64,000 bases of DNA from Oscillibacter ruminantium GH1 (GCF_000307265.1 NZ_DF158897.1:357730-421729); one strand, 5' to 3'; shown: positions 53,594-62,752, counted from the first letter of the stretch. A program made the numbers and translations. The notes: generated by a model not told the origin, from the letters alone.

Positions 53594-54211
53594 TTAATTC
53601 GCCACGCGGACGGTGGCAAAGCGGAGAACCTTTTCTCCCATCATAAAGCCCGCCTGAAAAACATCCACCACCACGTTCTCGCCCACGTTTTCATCGTCAA
53701 CGTGCATGACGGCATTGTGCCGGTTGGGATCAAAGGGCTGGCCAAGAGATTCCATCTCTGTAACGCCCAGTTTGTTCAGAACCTCTTTATACTGGGTGAA
53801 GATCATTTCAAGCCCCTTTTTGTGGGGGGAATCCTCGTCGCCCTCCGTTTTCATAGCTCGCTCCAGATTGTCGTACACGGGTAAAAAAGCGGTCACGGTG
53901 TCCATCTTGGCATCCTGATAAATGGACTCCTTTTCCTTTGTGGTGCGCTTGCGATAGTTTTCATATTCAGCAGTCAGCCGGGTAAACTGATCGGTGACGG
54001 CGGCCAATTGGCTTGCCGCCAGCTCCGCGGCCTCCATCTGCTCCCGAGTCAGCGTGAAGGTTTTCTCTTTCTTCTTGGACTCCTTTTTGGACTTTTCGTC
54101 CTTCTTGGGGGCGCTCTCCTGCGTCTCCGTCTGCTCCACTTCAGGGACAGTTGTCTGGTCCGTTTCCTGCTCCGGCGTTTGGTCAACCGGTTCTTTCTTT
54201 TCTTCGCTCAC
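53594..54211 (-). CDS. grpE: Nucleotide exchange factor GrpE
   Basis: A 205-residue DnaK exchange factor. A charged Glu/Lys N-terminal region (1-50) is followed by a long coiled coil (ENYRKRTTKEKESIYQDAK). The C-terminal beta domain has GQPFDPNRHNAVMHVDDE and VVVDVFQAGFMMGEKVLR. Its ATG overlaps the hrcA stop by 4 bp. Confidence 0.98.
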   Translation of the reverse strand: MSEEKKEPVDQTPEQETDQTTVPEVEQTETQESAPKKDEKSKKESKKKEKTFTLTREQMEAAELAASQLAAVTDQFTRLTAEYENYRKRTTKEKESIYQDAKMDTVTAFLPVYDNLERAMKTEGDEDSPHKKGLEMIFTQYKEVLNKLGVTEMESLGQPFDPNRHNAVMHVDDENVGENVVVDVFQAGFMMGEKVLRFATVRVAN

Positions 54212-55260
54212 GTTTCCGAGTCCTCCTTTTTGGAAGGTAAATCTTTCTTTCCGAACATCCGCGCCATGCCCTCTGCAAAATAGCTGAGCCGCGCGGTGAC
54301 AGATCCGTAATCCATGCGGGTGGGACCGACCACGCCGATCAGACCCCGCATATCGTCGCCAATGTCATAGCTGGCAACCACGACGCTGGTATCCAGCAGG
54401 GCCTTGCTTACGTTTTCCGGCCCAATGAGAATTTTCATAGAGGCGTTTTCGTCCGGGGTGGGCAGCTCTGCGCCCTCGTCACTGAGATAGCTCATCAGCT
54501 CGTGCGCCTTGTCCGCGTCCCGAAACTCCGGCAGCTTTAAAAGCTGGCTCGCGCCCACAGTCTGAACCTCTTTGCGCCCTGCCTCGTCCAGCACGTCCGT
54601 GGCGTATGCCACGGTTTGGCTCAACAGCAGGAACATTTGGGGGGAGATCTGGTCCGTCATGTGAAACAGCCGCTCGCTCATCTCGTCGGCGGTGCAATTG
54701 ACGAAATGGGAGTTCAGCAGGTTCACAAGCGTTGGCACCTGCCCCGTGTCCAACTTCAGCTGGAGTCGGAGCAGCTGGCTCTTCACCCGGTTGTCGCCCA
54801 TCATCATCACGGCGATAAAACTCTTTTCGTCCACCGGGAGAAGATCAAAATGCCGGGCAAAAAACTTTTTGCGTCCGGCAGTGGCGGTGTACACGGGATA
54901 ACCCGCCAGCGCGCTGACAGCCTTTCCCGCCTGAGACACCACCCGATCCAGCTCCTCCATTTTTAAATGAAGTGCCGAATTCAGCTTCTCCGTCTCCACC
55001 ACGCTGAGTTTCTGGCGTTCCATCAGCTCGTTTACATACAGGCGGTAGCCCTTGGGAGAGGGCACGCGCCCGGCGGAGGTGTGGGGCTGCTCCAGATATC
55101 CCTGCTCCACCAGGTCCGCCAGTTCGTTGCGGATGGTGGCGGAGCTGATCCTGCCCTCCATCTGCGCGGCAATGGCTTTGGAACCCACCGGCTCGGCGGT
55201 GGAGACGTAGTCCTCTACCACTGCCTTCAGTATTTGCTTTTTTCGATCTGTTAAGTCCAT
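54208..55260 (-). CDS. hrcA: Heat-inducible transcription repressor HrcA
   Basis: A 350-residue repressor that binds CIRCE with GroEL as co-factor. It has an N-terminal winged helix (MDLTDRKKQILKAVVEDYVS, SSATIRNELADLVEQGYLEQ, HTSAGRVPSPKGYRLYVNEL). The C-terminal GAF-like domain ends with GLIGVVGPTRMDYGSV. First gene of its own operon, hence autoregulated through the CIRCE at 55294-55320. Confidence 0.98.
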   Translation of the reverse strand: MDLTDRKKQILKAVVEDYVSTAEPVGSKAIAAQMEGRISSATIRNELADLVEQGYLEQPHTSAGRVPSPKGYRLYVNELMERQKLSVVETEKLNSALHLKMEELDRVVSQAGKAVSALAGYPVYTATAGRKKFFARHFDLLPVDEKSFIAVMMMGDNRVKSQLLRLQLKLDTGQVPTLVNLLNSHFVNCTADEMSERLFHMTDQISPQMFLLLSQTVAYATDVLDEAGRKEVQTVGASQLLKLPEFRDADKAHELMSYLSDEGAELPTPDENASMKILIGPENVSKALLDTSVVVASYDIGDDMRGLIGVVGPTRMDYGSVTARLSYFAEGMARMFGKKDLPSKKEDSET

Positions 55261-55293
55261 GATCCGCTCCTTACCAGAACGGTAAAACGAAGA

Positions 55294-55320
55294 TTAGCAC
55301 TCATTCTTCCTGAGTGCTAA
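55294..55320 (-). promoter_or_regulatory. CIRCE operator
   Basis: Perfect TTAGCACTC-N9-GAGTGCTAA inverted repeat between the promoter and hrcA. It is the binding site for HrcA. Confidence 0.98.
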
Positions 55321-55324
55321 AGCG

Positions 55325-55353
55325 AGTGTACCACCAGAGAAAACGATTGTCAA
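55325..55353 (-). promoter_or_regulatory. Promoter of hrcA-grpE-dnaK-dnaJ
   Basis: On the minus strand TTGACA (55348-55353), a 17-base spacer and TACACT (55325-55330), placed immediately upstream of CIRCE so that HrcA covers the start site. Confidence 0.88.
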
Positions 55354-55449
55354 TGGACGGATATAAACAAATTGTAAATAAAGGACTTTGCTCACAGTTT
55401 TTTTACAATCATGTGCTCTTTTTTGCTTTTTCGCAGAGACTGATTTTGC

Positions 55450-55480
55450 AAAAAAACCGGCCCGCAAAAGCGGGCCGGTT
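55450..55480 (-). terminator. Terminator of 85-aa protein gene
   Basis: Stem AACCGGCCCGC / GCGGGCCGGTT with AAAA loop, followed on the minus strand by TTTTTT; 5 bases after the gene end. Confidence 0.9.
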
Positions 55481-55484
55481 CCAT

Positions 55485-55742
55485 TCATTCCATTGAAAAG
55501 GGAGCCGCTGTCTTCCACTTGAGGAGAAGCTGGCGTGCCTCCTCCGTGGTATTGAGGCATTCCGCTCGATCCAGCAGATAATTTGCGGCGTCCCGCCACT
55601 GGGCGGCGGGATAATCCTCCGGTAAAAACTTCAGCGCTGCGCAGACTGCCTGATTCTGGAAGTCAGCCGTTCTCAGATCGGAGAGATATACACAGTTCAG
55701 TTGCTTCATCAGGTCTTCCAACAGATTTCTGTCTTTTCTCAT
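55485..55742 (-). CDS. Hypothetical protein (85 aa)
   Basis: A helical cytoplasmic protein starting MRKDRNLLEDLMKQLNCVYL and ending AAPFSME. No motif was recognised. The ribosome site is weak (GGGGGTGG upstream). It is a single-gene unit with its own terminator, divergent from an XRE regulator at 55906, and the shared region carries AT-rich inverted repeats that could be the regulator's operator. Confidence 0.7.
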   Translation of the reverse strand: MRKDRNLLEDLMKQLNCVYLSDLRTADFQNQAVCAALKFLPEDYPAAQWRDAANYLLDRAECLNTTEEARQLLLKWKTAAPFSME

Positions 55743-55766
55743 AATCCACCCCCGCCAAAAGTATTG

Positions 55767-55810
55767 TTATTTACTCTCATAATACAATATTACTCGCTAA
55801 AAGTAAATAA
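55767..55810. promoter_or_regulatory. Candidate operator: inverted repeats between divergent small genes
   Basis: TTATTTACT (55767-55775) and AGTAAATAA (55802-55810) are perfect 9-bp inverted repeats. A third partial copy TATTACT (55789-55795) lies between. They sit between the 85-aa gene and the XRE regulator gene. Confidence 0.45.
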
Positions 55811-55905
55811 TATTATTCTATCAGTCTGTAACAAAAAGCGGCTAATTTTGATAGGATGAAGTCAAATCGAAACCAATTGAATCCTGAAAGGGGGCGGAAT
55901 CCGGC

Positions 55906-56142
55906 TTGCGCGAAAAATATCGAGAAAAATATCGGCTCTTGGGACTACGAATTTCTTATTATCGAAAGCTGCGGGGCTATACGCAGGAACAGCTGGCGGA
56001 ATTGATCGGAAAAAGCTGGTCGTTTCTCAGTCAGATAGAGGCTAACAACGGAGCAAAGCTGAAGGGAATTTCTCTGGAAACCCTTTTCTCTATTTCTGAG
56101 GCACTGCAAGTCCCGGTCAGCCGGCTGTTTGACCAAGATTAA
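55906..56142 (+). CDS. XRE-family transcriptional regulator (78 aa)
   Basis: A Cro/CI-type helix-turn-helix protein read from TTG 55906, with AAAGGGGGCGG upstream. The product is REKYRLLGLRISYYRKLRGY, then TQEQLAELIGKSWSFLSQIE (helix-turn-helix), ending LQVPVSRLFDQD. Likely a repressor of itself and the divergent gene through the AT-rich repeats; this is inference. Confidence 0.85.
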   Translation: MREKYREKYRLLGLRISYYRKLRGYTQEQLAELIGKSWSFLSQIEANNGAKLKGISLETLFSISEALQVPVSRLFDQD

Positions 56143-56239
56143 ATTGGCTTTTCGCTAAATGGCGGAATTCCATTAAAATAAAAACGGATCGAATTAAGCG
56201 CTGTATTTTGAAAGCAAGTCCGTAACGGCTGTAAATAAG

Positions 56240-56279
56240 AAGGAACCCCAGCAAAAGCTGGGGTTCCTTCTTATTTATA
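56240..56279. terminator. Terminator between XRE gene and Rnf operon
   Basis: A 13-bp stem, AAGGAACCCCAGC and complement with AAAA loop, T/A-rich on both flanks (CTTATTTAT). It can end the plus-strand regulator and the minus-strand Rnf operon. Confidence 0.85.
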
Positions 56280-56324
56280 CACTTACGCCCACCGCGCAAA
56301 ATCAGCAAAATGCTTTTCCGGCGG

Positions 56325-57200
56325 TTATGCGTTGGGAGCGGCCTCCGCAGCGGCCTTGGCCTTTTCAGCCTGAGCCTTCTTGATGGCCTTGTACTTTTCC
56401 TTCTCCTCAGCCGTTGCCTGGGGAAGAATCGCATCCCGGGGGCAGACCTTGGTGCAGAGCTTGCAGTTCACGCACTTGGCATAGTCGATAACGGCCACAC
56501 CGTTCTCCACATGGATGGCGTCCTTCTTGCACTCCTTCTCGCACAGACCGCAGCCGATGCAGGAGTTGGCGCACACGCTCATTGCAGCCTTGCCCTTGTC
56601 CTTGTTGTTGCAGGCCACACGAACCTTTTTCGCCGCGGGGACGGAAACGATCAGCTTGCGCGGGCAGGCAGTGGCGCAGGCCATGCAGTCGGTGCACTTC
56701 TCGGGGTCCACAACGGCGCAGCCGTTGGGGCCGATAGACATGGCGCCAAATTTGCAGGCGGTCACGCAGGACCCAAAGCCCAAGCAGCCAAAGGAACAGT
56801 CCAGCGGGCCTGCGGCCACCTTGGTGGCGGAGATGCAGTCCTGCACGCCCCGGTACTCAAAGCGCTTTTTGGCGTTGGTGCCGCCGTTGCAGCGGACGAA
56901 AGCCACCTGCTTCTCGCTGGAACCGGCCTCCACACCCATGATGGCGGCAATCTTATCAGCGGAATTCGCACCGCCCACGGGACAGGCGTTGACAGGGGCA
57001 GAGCCGTCGAGAATGTGGCTGGCGCAGTCAGAGCAGCCGGCAAAGCCGCAGCCGCCGCAGTTCGCGCCGGGCAGCGCTTCCACAATCTCAGGCAGACGGG
57101 GATCGGTCTTCACGGCAAACACGATGGACGCCACGGCCAGAATCAGGCCGAAGATACCACCCAAAATGCCGAGGACCAGAATGGCATAGACAATATTCAT
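56325..57200 (-). CDS. rnfB: Rnf complex subunit RnfB (ferredoxin-type)
   Basis: A 291-residue electron-entry subunit of the Rnf ferredoxin:NAD oxidoreductase. One N-terminal membrane segment is followed by a CxxCx4Cx16C-type cluster region (LPGANCGGCGFAGCSDCAS). Several 4Fe-4S motifs follow, including CTDCMACATACP, CIGCGLCEKECK and CVNCKLCTKVCP. The Lys/Ala-rich tail is common in clostridial versions. Last gene of the operon, 15 bp after rnfA. Confidence 0.97.
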   Translation of the reverse strand: MNIVYAILVLGILGGIFGLILAVASIVFAVKTDPRLPEIVEALPGANCGGCGFAGCSDCASHILDGSAPVNACPVGGANSADKIAAIMGVEAGSSEKQVAFVRCNGGTNAKKRFEYRGVQDCISATKVAAGPLDCSFGCLGFGSCVTACKFGAMSIGPNGCAVVDPEKCTDCMACATACPRKLIVSVPAAKKVRVACNNKDKGKAAMSVCANSCIGCGLCEKECKKDAIHVENGVAVIDYAKCVNCKLCTKVCPRDAILPQATAEEKEKYKAIKKAQAEKAKAAAEAAPNA

Positions 57201-57215
57201 GATTTCTTCTCCTCC

Positions 57216-57800
57216 TTAACCAAAGACGTTCGCCCCGGAGAAGCCCATGAACGCCAGCGCCATCAGGCCGGCGGTAACCAGCGCGATGGGGAAGCCTTCA
57301 AAAGCCTTGGGAGGATCGGCGAACACGGTGCGCTCCCGGATGCTGGCGAACAAAACGATGGCCAGCAGGAAGCCGAGACCGCCGGTGATACCGTACACCA
57401 CGGACTCGATGAAATTGTAACCGTTCTGCACGTTCAGCAGGGCCACGCCCAGCACAGCGCAGTTGGTGGTAATCAGTGGCAGGTAGATGCCCAGAGCCGT
57501 GTACAGCGCGGGGAGCGATTTCTGAAGGAACATCTCCACGAACTGCACCAGCGCGGCGATGATAAGAATAAACGCCACGGTCTGCATGTACTCCAGTTTC
57601 AAAGGCACCAGCAAGAACTCGTTGGCCAGCCAAGTGAACGCGGACGCAAGGCCCATAACGAACGTGACGGCCACGCCCATGCCCACAGCGGTGTCAACTT
57701 TCTTGGAAACGCCCATGAAGGGGCAGATGCCGAGGAACTGGGAGAAGATGAAGTTATTGACCAGAATCGCGCCTAACGCGATGGAAAAGATCTCTTTCAT
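57216..57800 (-). CDS. rnfA: Rnf complex subunit RnfA
   Basis: A 194-residue membrane subunit with six hydrophobic segments. Conserved segments are [20 protein letters not shown] near the start and [14 protein letters not shown] in the middle, which holds a Cys of the membrane Fe-S centre. Pairs with RnfE in opposite topology. Starts 3 bp after rnfE ends. Confidence 0.97.
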   Translation of the reverse strand: MKEIFSIALGAILVNNFIFSQFLGICPFMGVSKKVDTAVGMGVAVTFVMGLASAFTWLANEFLLVPLKLEYMQTVAFILIIAALVQFVEMFLQKSLPALYTALGIYLPLITTNCAVLGVALLNVQNGYNFIESVVYGITGGLGFLLAIVLFASIRERTVFADPPKAFEGFPIALVTAGLMALAFMGFSGANVFG

Positions 57801-57803
57801 GGC

Positions 57804-58418
57804 TTACTTCTCCTCCTTTGCGGCCTTTTTCGGCCTATTCAGTGCCCACTGCATCGCGGCAATCAGCGCACCCAGAACCATAAAGCCGCCCACCGGCAGC
57901 GTCAGCACGCCGATGGTCTGATAGCCGGAGGGCATGATCTGCACGCCGGCCAAAGTGCCCGCGCCCAGCAGTTCACGGACAATGCACATGGCCAGCAGCA
58001 CCAGCGTATAACCAATGCCTTGGCAGATGCCGTCAACCGCGGATGCACCGATGCTCTCCTTAGAGGCGAAGGACTCCGCACGGCCCAGAATGATGCAGTT
58101 CACCACGATCAAGGGGATGAACACGCCCAAAGAGGACGCAATGGCGGGCAGGAACGCTTGCAGCAGCAGGTCCACGCAGGTAACGAAGCCCGCGACGACC
58201 ACGATGTACATGGCGATACGAATCTTATTGGGAACGATTTTGCGGATGGCGGAAATCGCGATATTAGAGGCTGTCAAAATAATGAGCACGCTGACGCCCA
58301 TGCCAAGGCCGTTCATGATCGAAGTCGTGATCGCCATGGTGGAGCACATACCCAAAAGCTGCACCAACACGGGGTTGTTGGTGATGACGCCTTCCTTAAA
58401 CTGTTTTCCGAAGTTCAT
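57804..58418 (-). CDS. rnfE: Rnf complex subunit RnfE
   Basis: A 204-residue membrane subunit paralogous to RnfA, with VLVQLLGMCSTMAITTSIMN and FIPLIVVNCIILGRAESFAS, each with a conserved Cys for the intramembrane Fe-S centre. Six membrane segments and a basic C-terminal tail. Lies between rnfG and rnfA. Confidence 0.97.
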   Translation of the reverse strand: MNFGKQFKEGVITNNPVLVQLLGMCSTMAITTSIMNGLGMGVSVLIILTASNIAISAIRKIVPNKIRIAMYIVVVAGFVTCVDLLLQAFLPAIASSLGVFIPLIVVNCIILGRAESFASKESIGASAVDGICQGIGYTLVLLAMCIVRELLGAGTLAGVQIMPSGYQTIGVLTLPVGGFMVLGALIAAMQWALNRPKKAAKEEK

Positions 58419-58436
58419 TGTTCAACTCCCCCTTTC

Positions 58437-59069
58437 TCAGCCCATAGCTTCCACGACGGCCAGCGCGCCGTTCACGCCGCTGGTAACGCCCTTGGAAGAC
58501 ACGGTAGCGCCGGTAATGGCGTCCACATTGGTGCCCACGGCCAGATCGCCGTCGGCATGGCTCATACCCACAAACTGGTCCAGCACACCCACGCCGCTGT
58601 TCGCCAGCGCTTCGTTGTTCATAACCCGGGTGCCGATGCCGGAAGTCTCAGCGTTTTTAACGATGGACACGCCGGTGACCGCACCTTCGCTGTCCACACC
58701 CACCATCATCACGATGGTGCCCTGAGAACCGCTGGCGTTTACCTTGACGGCATAGCCTGCGGCGGCTCCGTTGCTCTGCACTTCGTAAATCTCAGACACG
58801 GTGGTCTTATACTGTGCGGCAGCGGCGGTCATATCGTCAGTGATCGACAGCGGGTCGGAAAATGTACTTGCGGGGTCGGCAACCACGGCGGCCATAGCCT
58901 TTTCCGTGTTGGCCTTGTTGATGGCGGCAATGTTGGGGGCGGTCAACTGATTGACCAGACCCAGCAGGCCCGCCACAATGACGCAGGTGATCAGCAGAGT
59001 CAGCGTCAGTTTTATGATGTACTTGGGGTCCATGACCACCTTTTCCTTGGTCTTCACTTGTTCACTCAT
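58437..59069 (-). CDS. rnfG: Rnf complex subunit RnfG (covalent flavin)
   Basis: A 210-residue subunit. One membrane anchor (LTLTLLITCVIVAGLLGLV) is followed by an extracytoplasmic FMN-binding domain. The FMN attachment motif is DAITGATVSSKGV (Thr of SGAT/TGAT type). Its ATG overlaps the rnfD stop by 4 bp. Confidence 0.96.
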   Translation of the reverse strand: MSEQVKTKEKVVMDPKYIIKLTLTLLITCVIVAGLLGLVNQLTAPNIAAINKANTEKAMAAVVADPASTFSDPLSITDDMTAAAAQYKTTVSEIYEVQSNGAAAGYAVKVNASGSQGTIVMMVGVDSEGAVTGVSIVKNAETSGIGTRVMNNEALANSGVGVLDQFVGMSHADGDLAVGTNVDAITGATVSSKGVTSGVNGALAVVEAMG

Positions 59070-60085
59070 TTCGAAGCCGCCTCCTTCTTCTCGGATTTGA
59101 CGACGCCGAAGCGCTGAGGCTTCACGTATTTGTCAATCAGAGCAGTCAGCAGGTTCATCACCAGAATGGAATAGCACACGCCCTCGCTATAAGAGCCGAA
59201 GTACCGGATGAAAATGGTGATGAGGCCGCAGCCGATGCCATAGATCAACTGGCCCTTGCCGGTGACGGGGGAGGTCGCGTAGTCGGTCGCCATGAAGAAC
59301 GCGCCCAGCATCAGTCCGCCGCCAAACAGGTTGAACAGCATCCACGTCACAGGGTCATTGCCCCGGGGGAAGATGAGCGTCAGCACGGCCACGGTGGCGA
59401 TGTACGCCACGGGGGTCTGCCAGGAAATGATCTTGCGGGCCAGCAGATAAATGCCGCCTGCAATGACCAGCAGGGCGGAAACTTCGCCCAAGGAGCCGCC
59501 GATGCGGCCCAAGAACATGTCCGTCACCGTAACGCCGGAATCCATCAGGCCCTGCAGATCATTGGCATGCAGGAACGCCATCGGGGTGGCGGCGGTCACC
59601 ACGTCGGCCGTGGAGCCGAAGAGGGGGGACTTGGCCTGAAATTGGGCCCAAGTCGTCATGGTTCCGGCAAAGGAGGCCAGCATCATAGCACGGCCCACCA
59701 GCGCGGGGTTCACAAAGTTTTTACCAATGCCGCCGAAGAGCTGCTTGGCGACGATGATGGAGAAAAAGCTGCCCACAATGATGGCGAAATAAGTCACGTC
59801 CACAGGGCAGACAAATGCCAGCAGCATGCCGGTGACCACCGCGCTGAGATCGCCCACAGACTGGGGCCGCTTCAAAGCCTTGCGATACAGCCACTCCCAC
59901 ACCACGCAGCAGATCACGCTGGCGCAGGTAATCGTCAAAGCCCGCACGCCGAAGGCCCATACGGACCAAACCAGCGCGGGCAGCATGGCGATGATGACAT
60001 CCAGCATAATGGAGCGAGTGTTTTCCGCGGCGCGAATGTGCGGAGAAGACGTGGCGATCAGTTTCAGATTCTTATAGTCGGTCAT
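59066..60085 (-). CDS. rnfD: Rnf complex subunit RnfD (covalent flavin)
   Basis: A 339-residue membrane subunit starting MTDYKNLKLIATSSPHIRA, with about ten membrane segments. The FMN attachment site is ADVVTAATPMAFLH. Part of the ion-translocating core. Starts 3 bp after rnfC ends and overlaps rnfG. Confidence 0.97.
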   Translation of the reverse strand: MTDYKNLKLIATSSPHIRAAENTRSIMLDVIIAMLPALVWSVWAFGVRALTITCASVICCVVWEWLYRKALKRPQSVGDLSAVVTGMLLAFVCPVDVTYFAIIVGSFFSIIVAKQLFGGIGKNFVNPALVGRAMMLASFAGTMTTWAQFQAKSPLFGSTADVVTAATPMAFLHANDLQGLMDSGVTVTDMFLGRIGGSLGEVSALLVIAGGIYLLARKIISWQTPVAYIATVAVLTLIFPRGNDPVTWMLFNLFGGGLMLGAFFMATDYATSPVTGKGQLIYGIGCGLITIFIRYFGSYSEGVCYSILVMNLLTALIDKYVKPQRFGVVKSEKKEAASK

Positions 60086-60088
60086 CTC

Positions 60089-61474
60089 TCACGCCTCCTT
60101 CTTCTCGTGTTTTGCGGCCGCCTCGGCGGCGGCTTTTTCAGCAGCGGCCTTGTCGGCGGCTGCTTTGTCCTTCACCAGCTGCTTACCGGTCTTGAACATA
60201 TGGGTCAAATGCATCCGGGCGGGGCAGACATAAGAACACGCACCGCACTCCATGCAGTCCATGATGTTGGCGGCGCTCAATTCATCGGTCATTCCCTTAG
60301 AGGCGTACTGATACATGAACAGCGGCTCCAGATGCACCGGGCAGGCGGAAACGCACTTGCCGCAACGAATGCACTGGGGATGCTCCACGGTCTGCTCCTC
60401 GTTCTCGCAGAACGCCAAAATAGCGCCGGTGCCCTTGGCCACGGGGATATCCGCCGTGTACTGGGCCATGCCCATCATGGGGCCGCCGGCAATCAATTTA
60501 TATGTATGCTCCTTCAGGCCGCCGCAGGCGTCCAGCAGGTTTGCCACGGGGGTGCCGATGGGGCACTCCAGATTCTTCGGGTCAATGACGCCGGAACCGG
60601 AAACGGTGACCAGCTTGCGCACCACGGGCATACCGGTGGTAATGGCCCGATAGATCGCGCAGGTGGTGTTGATATTGAACACGGCACAGCCAATGGCGGA
60701 AGGCAGTCCTCCGGGAGGGACCTGCTTGCCGGTAACGGCCTGACAGAGCTGTTTTTCACCGCCCTGAGGGTACCGGCAGCGCAGCGGCTCCACCACTGCG
60801 GGCGCGTGTTTTTCAGCGATGACCTTGTTCATGGCGTCGATGCCGTTTTTCTTGTTGTCCTCAACGCCGATAACGACCTTGTCCACGCCAAACATTTTCG
60901 CCAGATACACGCAGCCGCCGATGATCTCCTCGGGACGCTCCAGCATGGTGCGGTGGTCGCCGGTGATGTATGGCTCGCACTCCGCGCCGTTGATGATGAC
61001 CGTGTCCACTTTGCCGATGCCGCCGGAGATCTTCACATGGGTGGGGAACGTAGCGCCGCCCATACCGACAATGCCGGCGTTTTTGACGATCTCAACCATT
61101 TCCTCGGCAGTCAAAGCGTCGGGGTTTGCAGGGGCTTTTACTTCTTCGCTCAGTTCGTCCTTCATGTCGTTTTCGATCACGATGGACATCATGTTGCCGC
61201 CCATGGAATAGGGGCGCGGCTCCACAGCCTTCACCGTACCGGAAACGCTGGCATGGATCGGTGCTCCCAACCCGCGGAATTCGCCGATTTTCTGGCCCAT
61301 CTTCACATGATCGCCGACTTTGACAACGGGAGTGCACGGTGCGCCAAAGTGCATGGACATGGGAATGACCACCTCAGCCGGGGGTGCCAGCTGTTCGATG
61401 GCCTTTTCATTGGTGGCGGCTTTCATGTCGTGGGGATGAACACCGCCAAAGAACGCTTGTGCCATAGTTTTCAC
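60089..61474 (-). CDS. rnfC: Rnf complex subunit RnfC (NADH-binding)
   Basis: A 461-residue peripheral subunit carrying the NAD(H) and FMN sites (IINGAECEPYITGDHRTMLE) and two 4Fe-4S motifs (CIRCGKCVSACPVHLEP, CMECGACSYVCPARMHL). The N-terminal AQAFFGGVHPHDMKAAT is typical. An Ala/Lys-rich tail follows. First gene of the six-gene operon, which exports Na+ or H+ while moving electrons from ferredoxin to NAD+. Confidence 0.98.
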   Translation of the reverse strand: MKTMAQAFFGGVHPHDMKAATNEKAIEQLAPPAEVVIPMSMHFGAPCTPVVKVGDHVKMGQKIGEFRGLGAPIHASVSGTVKAVEPRPYSMGGNMMSIVIENDMKDELSEEVKAPANPDALTAEEMVEIVKNAGIVGMGGATFPTHVKISGGIGKVDTVIINGAECEPYITGDHRTMLERPEEIIGGCVYLAKMFGVDKVVIGVEDNKKNGIDAMNKVIAEKHAPAVVEPLRCRYPQGGEKQLCQAVTGKQVPPGGLPSAIGCAVFNINTTCAIYRAITTGMPVVRKLVTVSGSGVIDPKNLECPIGTPVANLLDACGGLKEHTYKLIAGGPMMGMAQYTADIPVAKGTGAILAFCENEEQTVEHPQCIRCGKCVSACPVHLEPLFMYQYASKGMTDELSAANIMDCMECGACSYVCPARMHLTHMFKTGKQLVKDKAAADKAAAEKAAAEAAAKHEKKEA

Positions 61475-61530
61475 CTCATTTTTAGTCCTGGTGAGCGCTT
61501 TTAAAGCTGCTCTACCACATACTGCGGTTT

Positions 61531-61559
61531 ATTTTACACCAAAAGCGAATAAATGTCCA
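61531..61559 (-). promoter_or_regulatory. Promoter of rnf operon
   Basis: On the minus strand TGGACA (61554-61559), a 17-base spacer and TAAAAT (61531-61536). Confidence 0.7.
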
Positions 61560-61755
61560 GACTGTGAACACCGGTTTTCACGGAAATTTGTGCTTTTTTT
61601 AACGAATATTGTACGCCGCCTCCCTTGCCTGCTTTTCTTCGGACTTGCCAAGTTTCCCTCCGCGTGATACACTGGCAATACGATGTGCCGTCATTGTGCG
61701 CATTGCGCTATTATATACGAACCGCTCCGTGGTTAGTATATATTGGTTAAAACAT

Positions 61756-61789
61756 ATATGCCATAATGGCGCACGCGCCTATGGCATAT
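61756..61789. repeat. Long inverted repeat upstream of DUF975 gene
   Basis: ATATGCCATA-(AT)-GGCGC / GCGCC-TATGGCATAT: fifteen paired bases with a 2-base bulge and a very short centre. A second perfect stem (ACCGCCGC around GATTT, near 61801) follows before the ribosome site. No T run follows, so it may be an operator or a 5' leader structure. The remainder of 61505-61839 holds the divergent rnf promoter and no gene. Confidence 0.6.
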
Positions 61790-61839
61790 GCTATCAGGAT
61801 ACCGCCGCCGATTTGCGGCGGTACGGAAGGAGCGTTTTT

Positions 61840-62661
61840 ATGGGTGAAGTGATCGACCGGCCGGGTCTTAAGGCAGAAATGAAGGAACTTTTGCGCAGCG
61901 CAGAGGTAAGTCCCAAGGGGTTTGTGGCATTATATCTGCTGCTGACTTTAGTAATGAGCATGGTAGATGCCTTTGCGAATACCAGCGGCGTCTCTTACGC
62001 CAACCCGCTGGGAATATTTGTGCGCATTTTGACCTCGCTTTTGGGCGCTGTGCTGTCCATTGGGTTTATCCTGTACTGCATGGCGGTGCGCCGGGGCCAG
62101 CGGGCGGAGTATATGACGCTGTTTGACGGATTCTCTTTTGCCGGAAAGGTGATCGGCCTTGCCATTGTGCAGGCGTTTTTCATCTTCCTGTGGTCCTGCC
62201 TGTTCGTGATCCCGGGAATCATCGCGGCGTATCGCTACCAGTTCGCCTATTTCAATCTGTGCGAAAACCCGGAGCTGGGCTGCATGGACGCGCTGGATTT
62301 AAGCAAGAAGCAGACCATGGGCTATAAGGGCCAGCTGTTTACGCTGGATCTGAGCTATATTGGCTGGGGCATACTGGCCGCTCTGCCCATGTCTATCTGG
62401 ACGGGTTACCTCTCCTACACAGCGACTTATACAATGCTGTCGGGGGCGGAAGCTTTTCCTCTGTCCACCGGCCTGTCGCTGGGTGCCAGTCTGCTGTGCG
62501 GCTTGTGGGCGGTTGCGGTGGAGATTTTCTATCTGCCCACTTATCAGTGCACCCAGCTGGGGTATTACGAAACCGCCAAGCGCACCAGCGGCGTCTCTCC
62601 GGTGTCGTTTTCCGATCAGCCGGGCATTGACGACGGAAACGACGACAACTCCATGTTCTAA
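61840..62661 (+). CDS. DUF975 family membrane protein
   Basis: A 273-residue membrane protein starting MGEVIDRPGLKAEMKELLRS, with about six hydrophobic segments, including GFVALYLLLTLVMSMVDAF and VQAFFIFLWSCLFVIPGII. The DUF975 signature area is IPGIIAAYRYQFAYF with ENPELGCMDALDLSKKQTMG. AAGGAG lies 9 bases before ATG 61840. The frame stays open to 61609 but without coding character. Function unknown. Confidence 0.88.
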   Translation: MGEVIDRPGLKAEMKELLRSAEVSPKGFVALYLLLTLVMSMVDAFANTSGVSYANPLGIFVRILTSLLGAVLSIGFILYCMAVRRGQRAEYMTLFDGFSFAGKVIGLAIVQAFFIFLWSCLFVIPGIIAAYRYQFAYFNLCENPELGCMDALDLSKKQTMGYKGQLFTLDLSYIGWGILAALPMSIWTGYLSYTATYTMLSGAEAFPLSTGLSLGASLLCGLWAVAVEIFYLPTYQCTQLGYYETAKRTSGVSPVSFSDQPGIDDGNDDNSMF

Positions 62662-62752
62662 TCACTTTTCAATTTTTTTGCGGGAATTCCATTCTTACAT
62701 TTATTAAAATAACAGTCTATGTTTGATGGCTGTTTCATTAAAGAGACGTATA

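Noticed and set aside
59567-61504. Open frame of 645 codons on the plus strand
   Set aside because: Antisense to rnfC and rnfD, with no start signal and no protein character.
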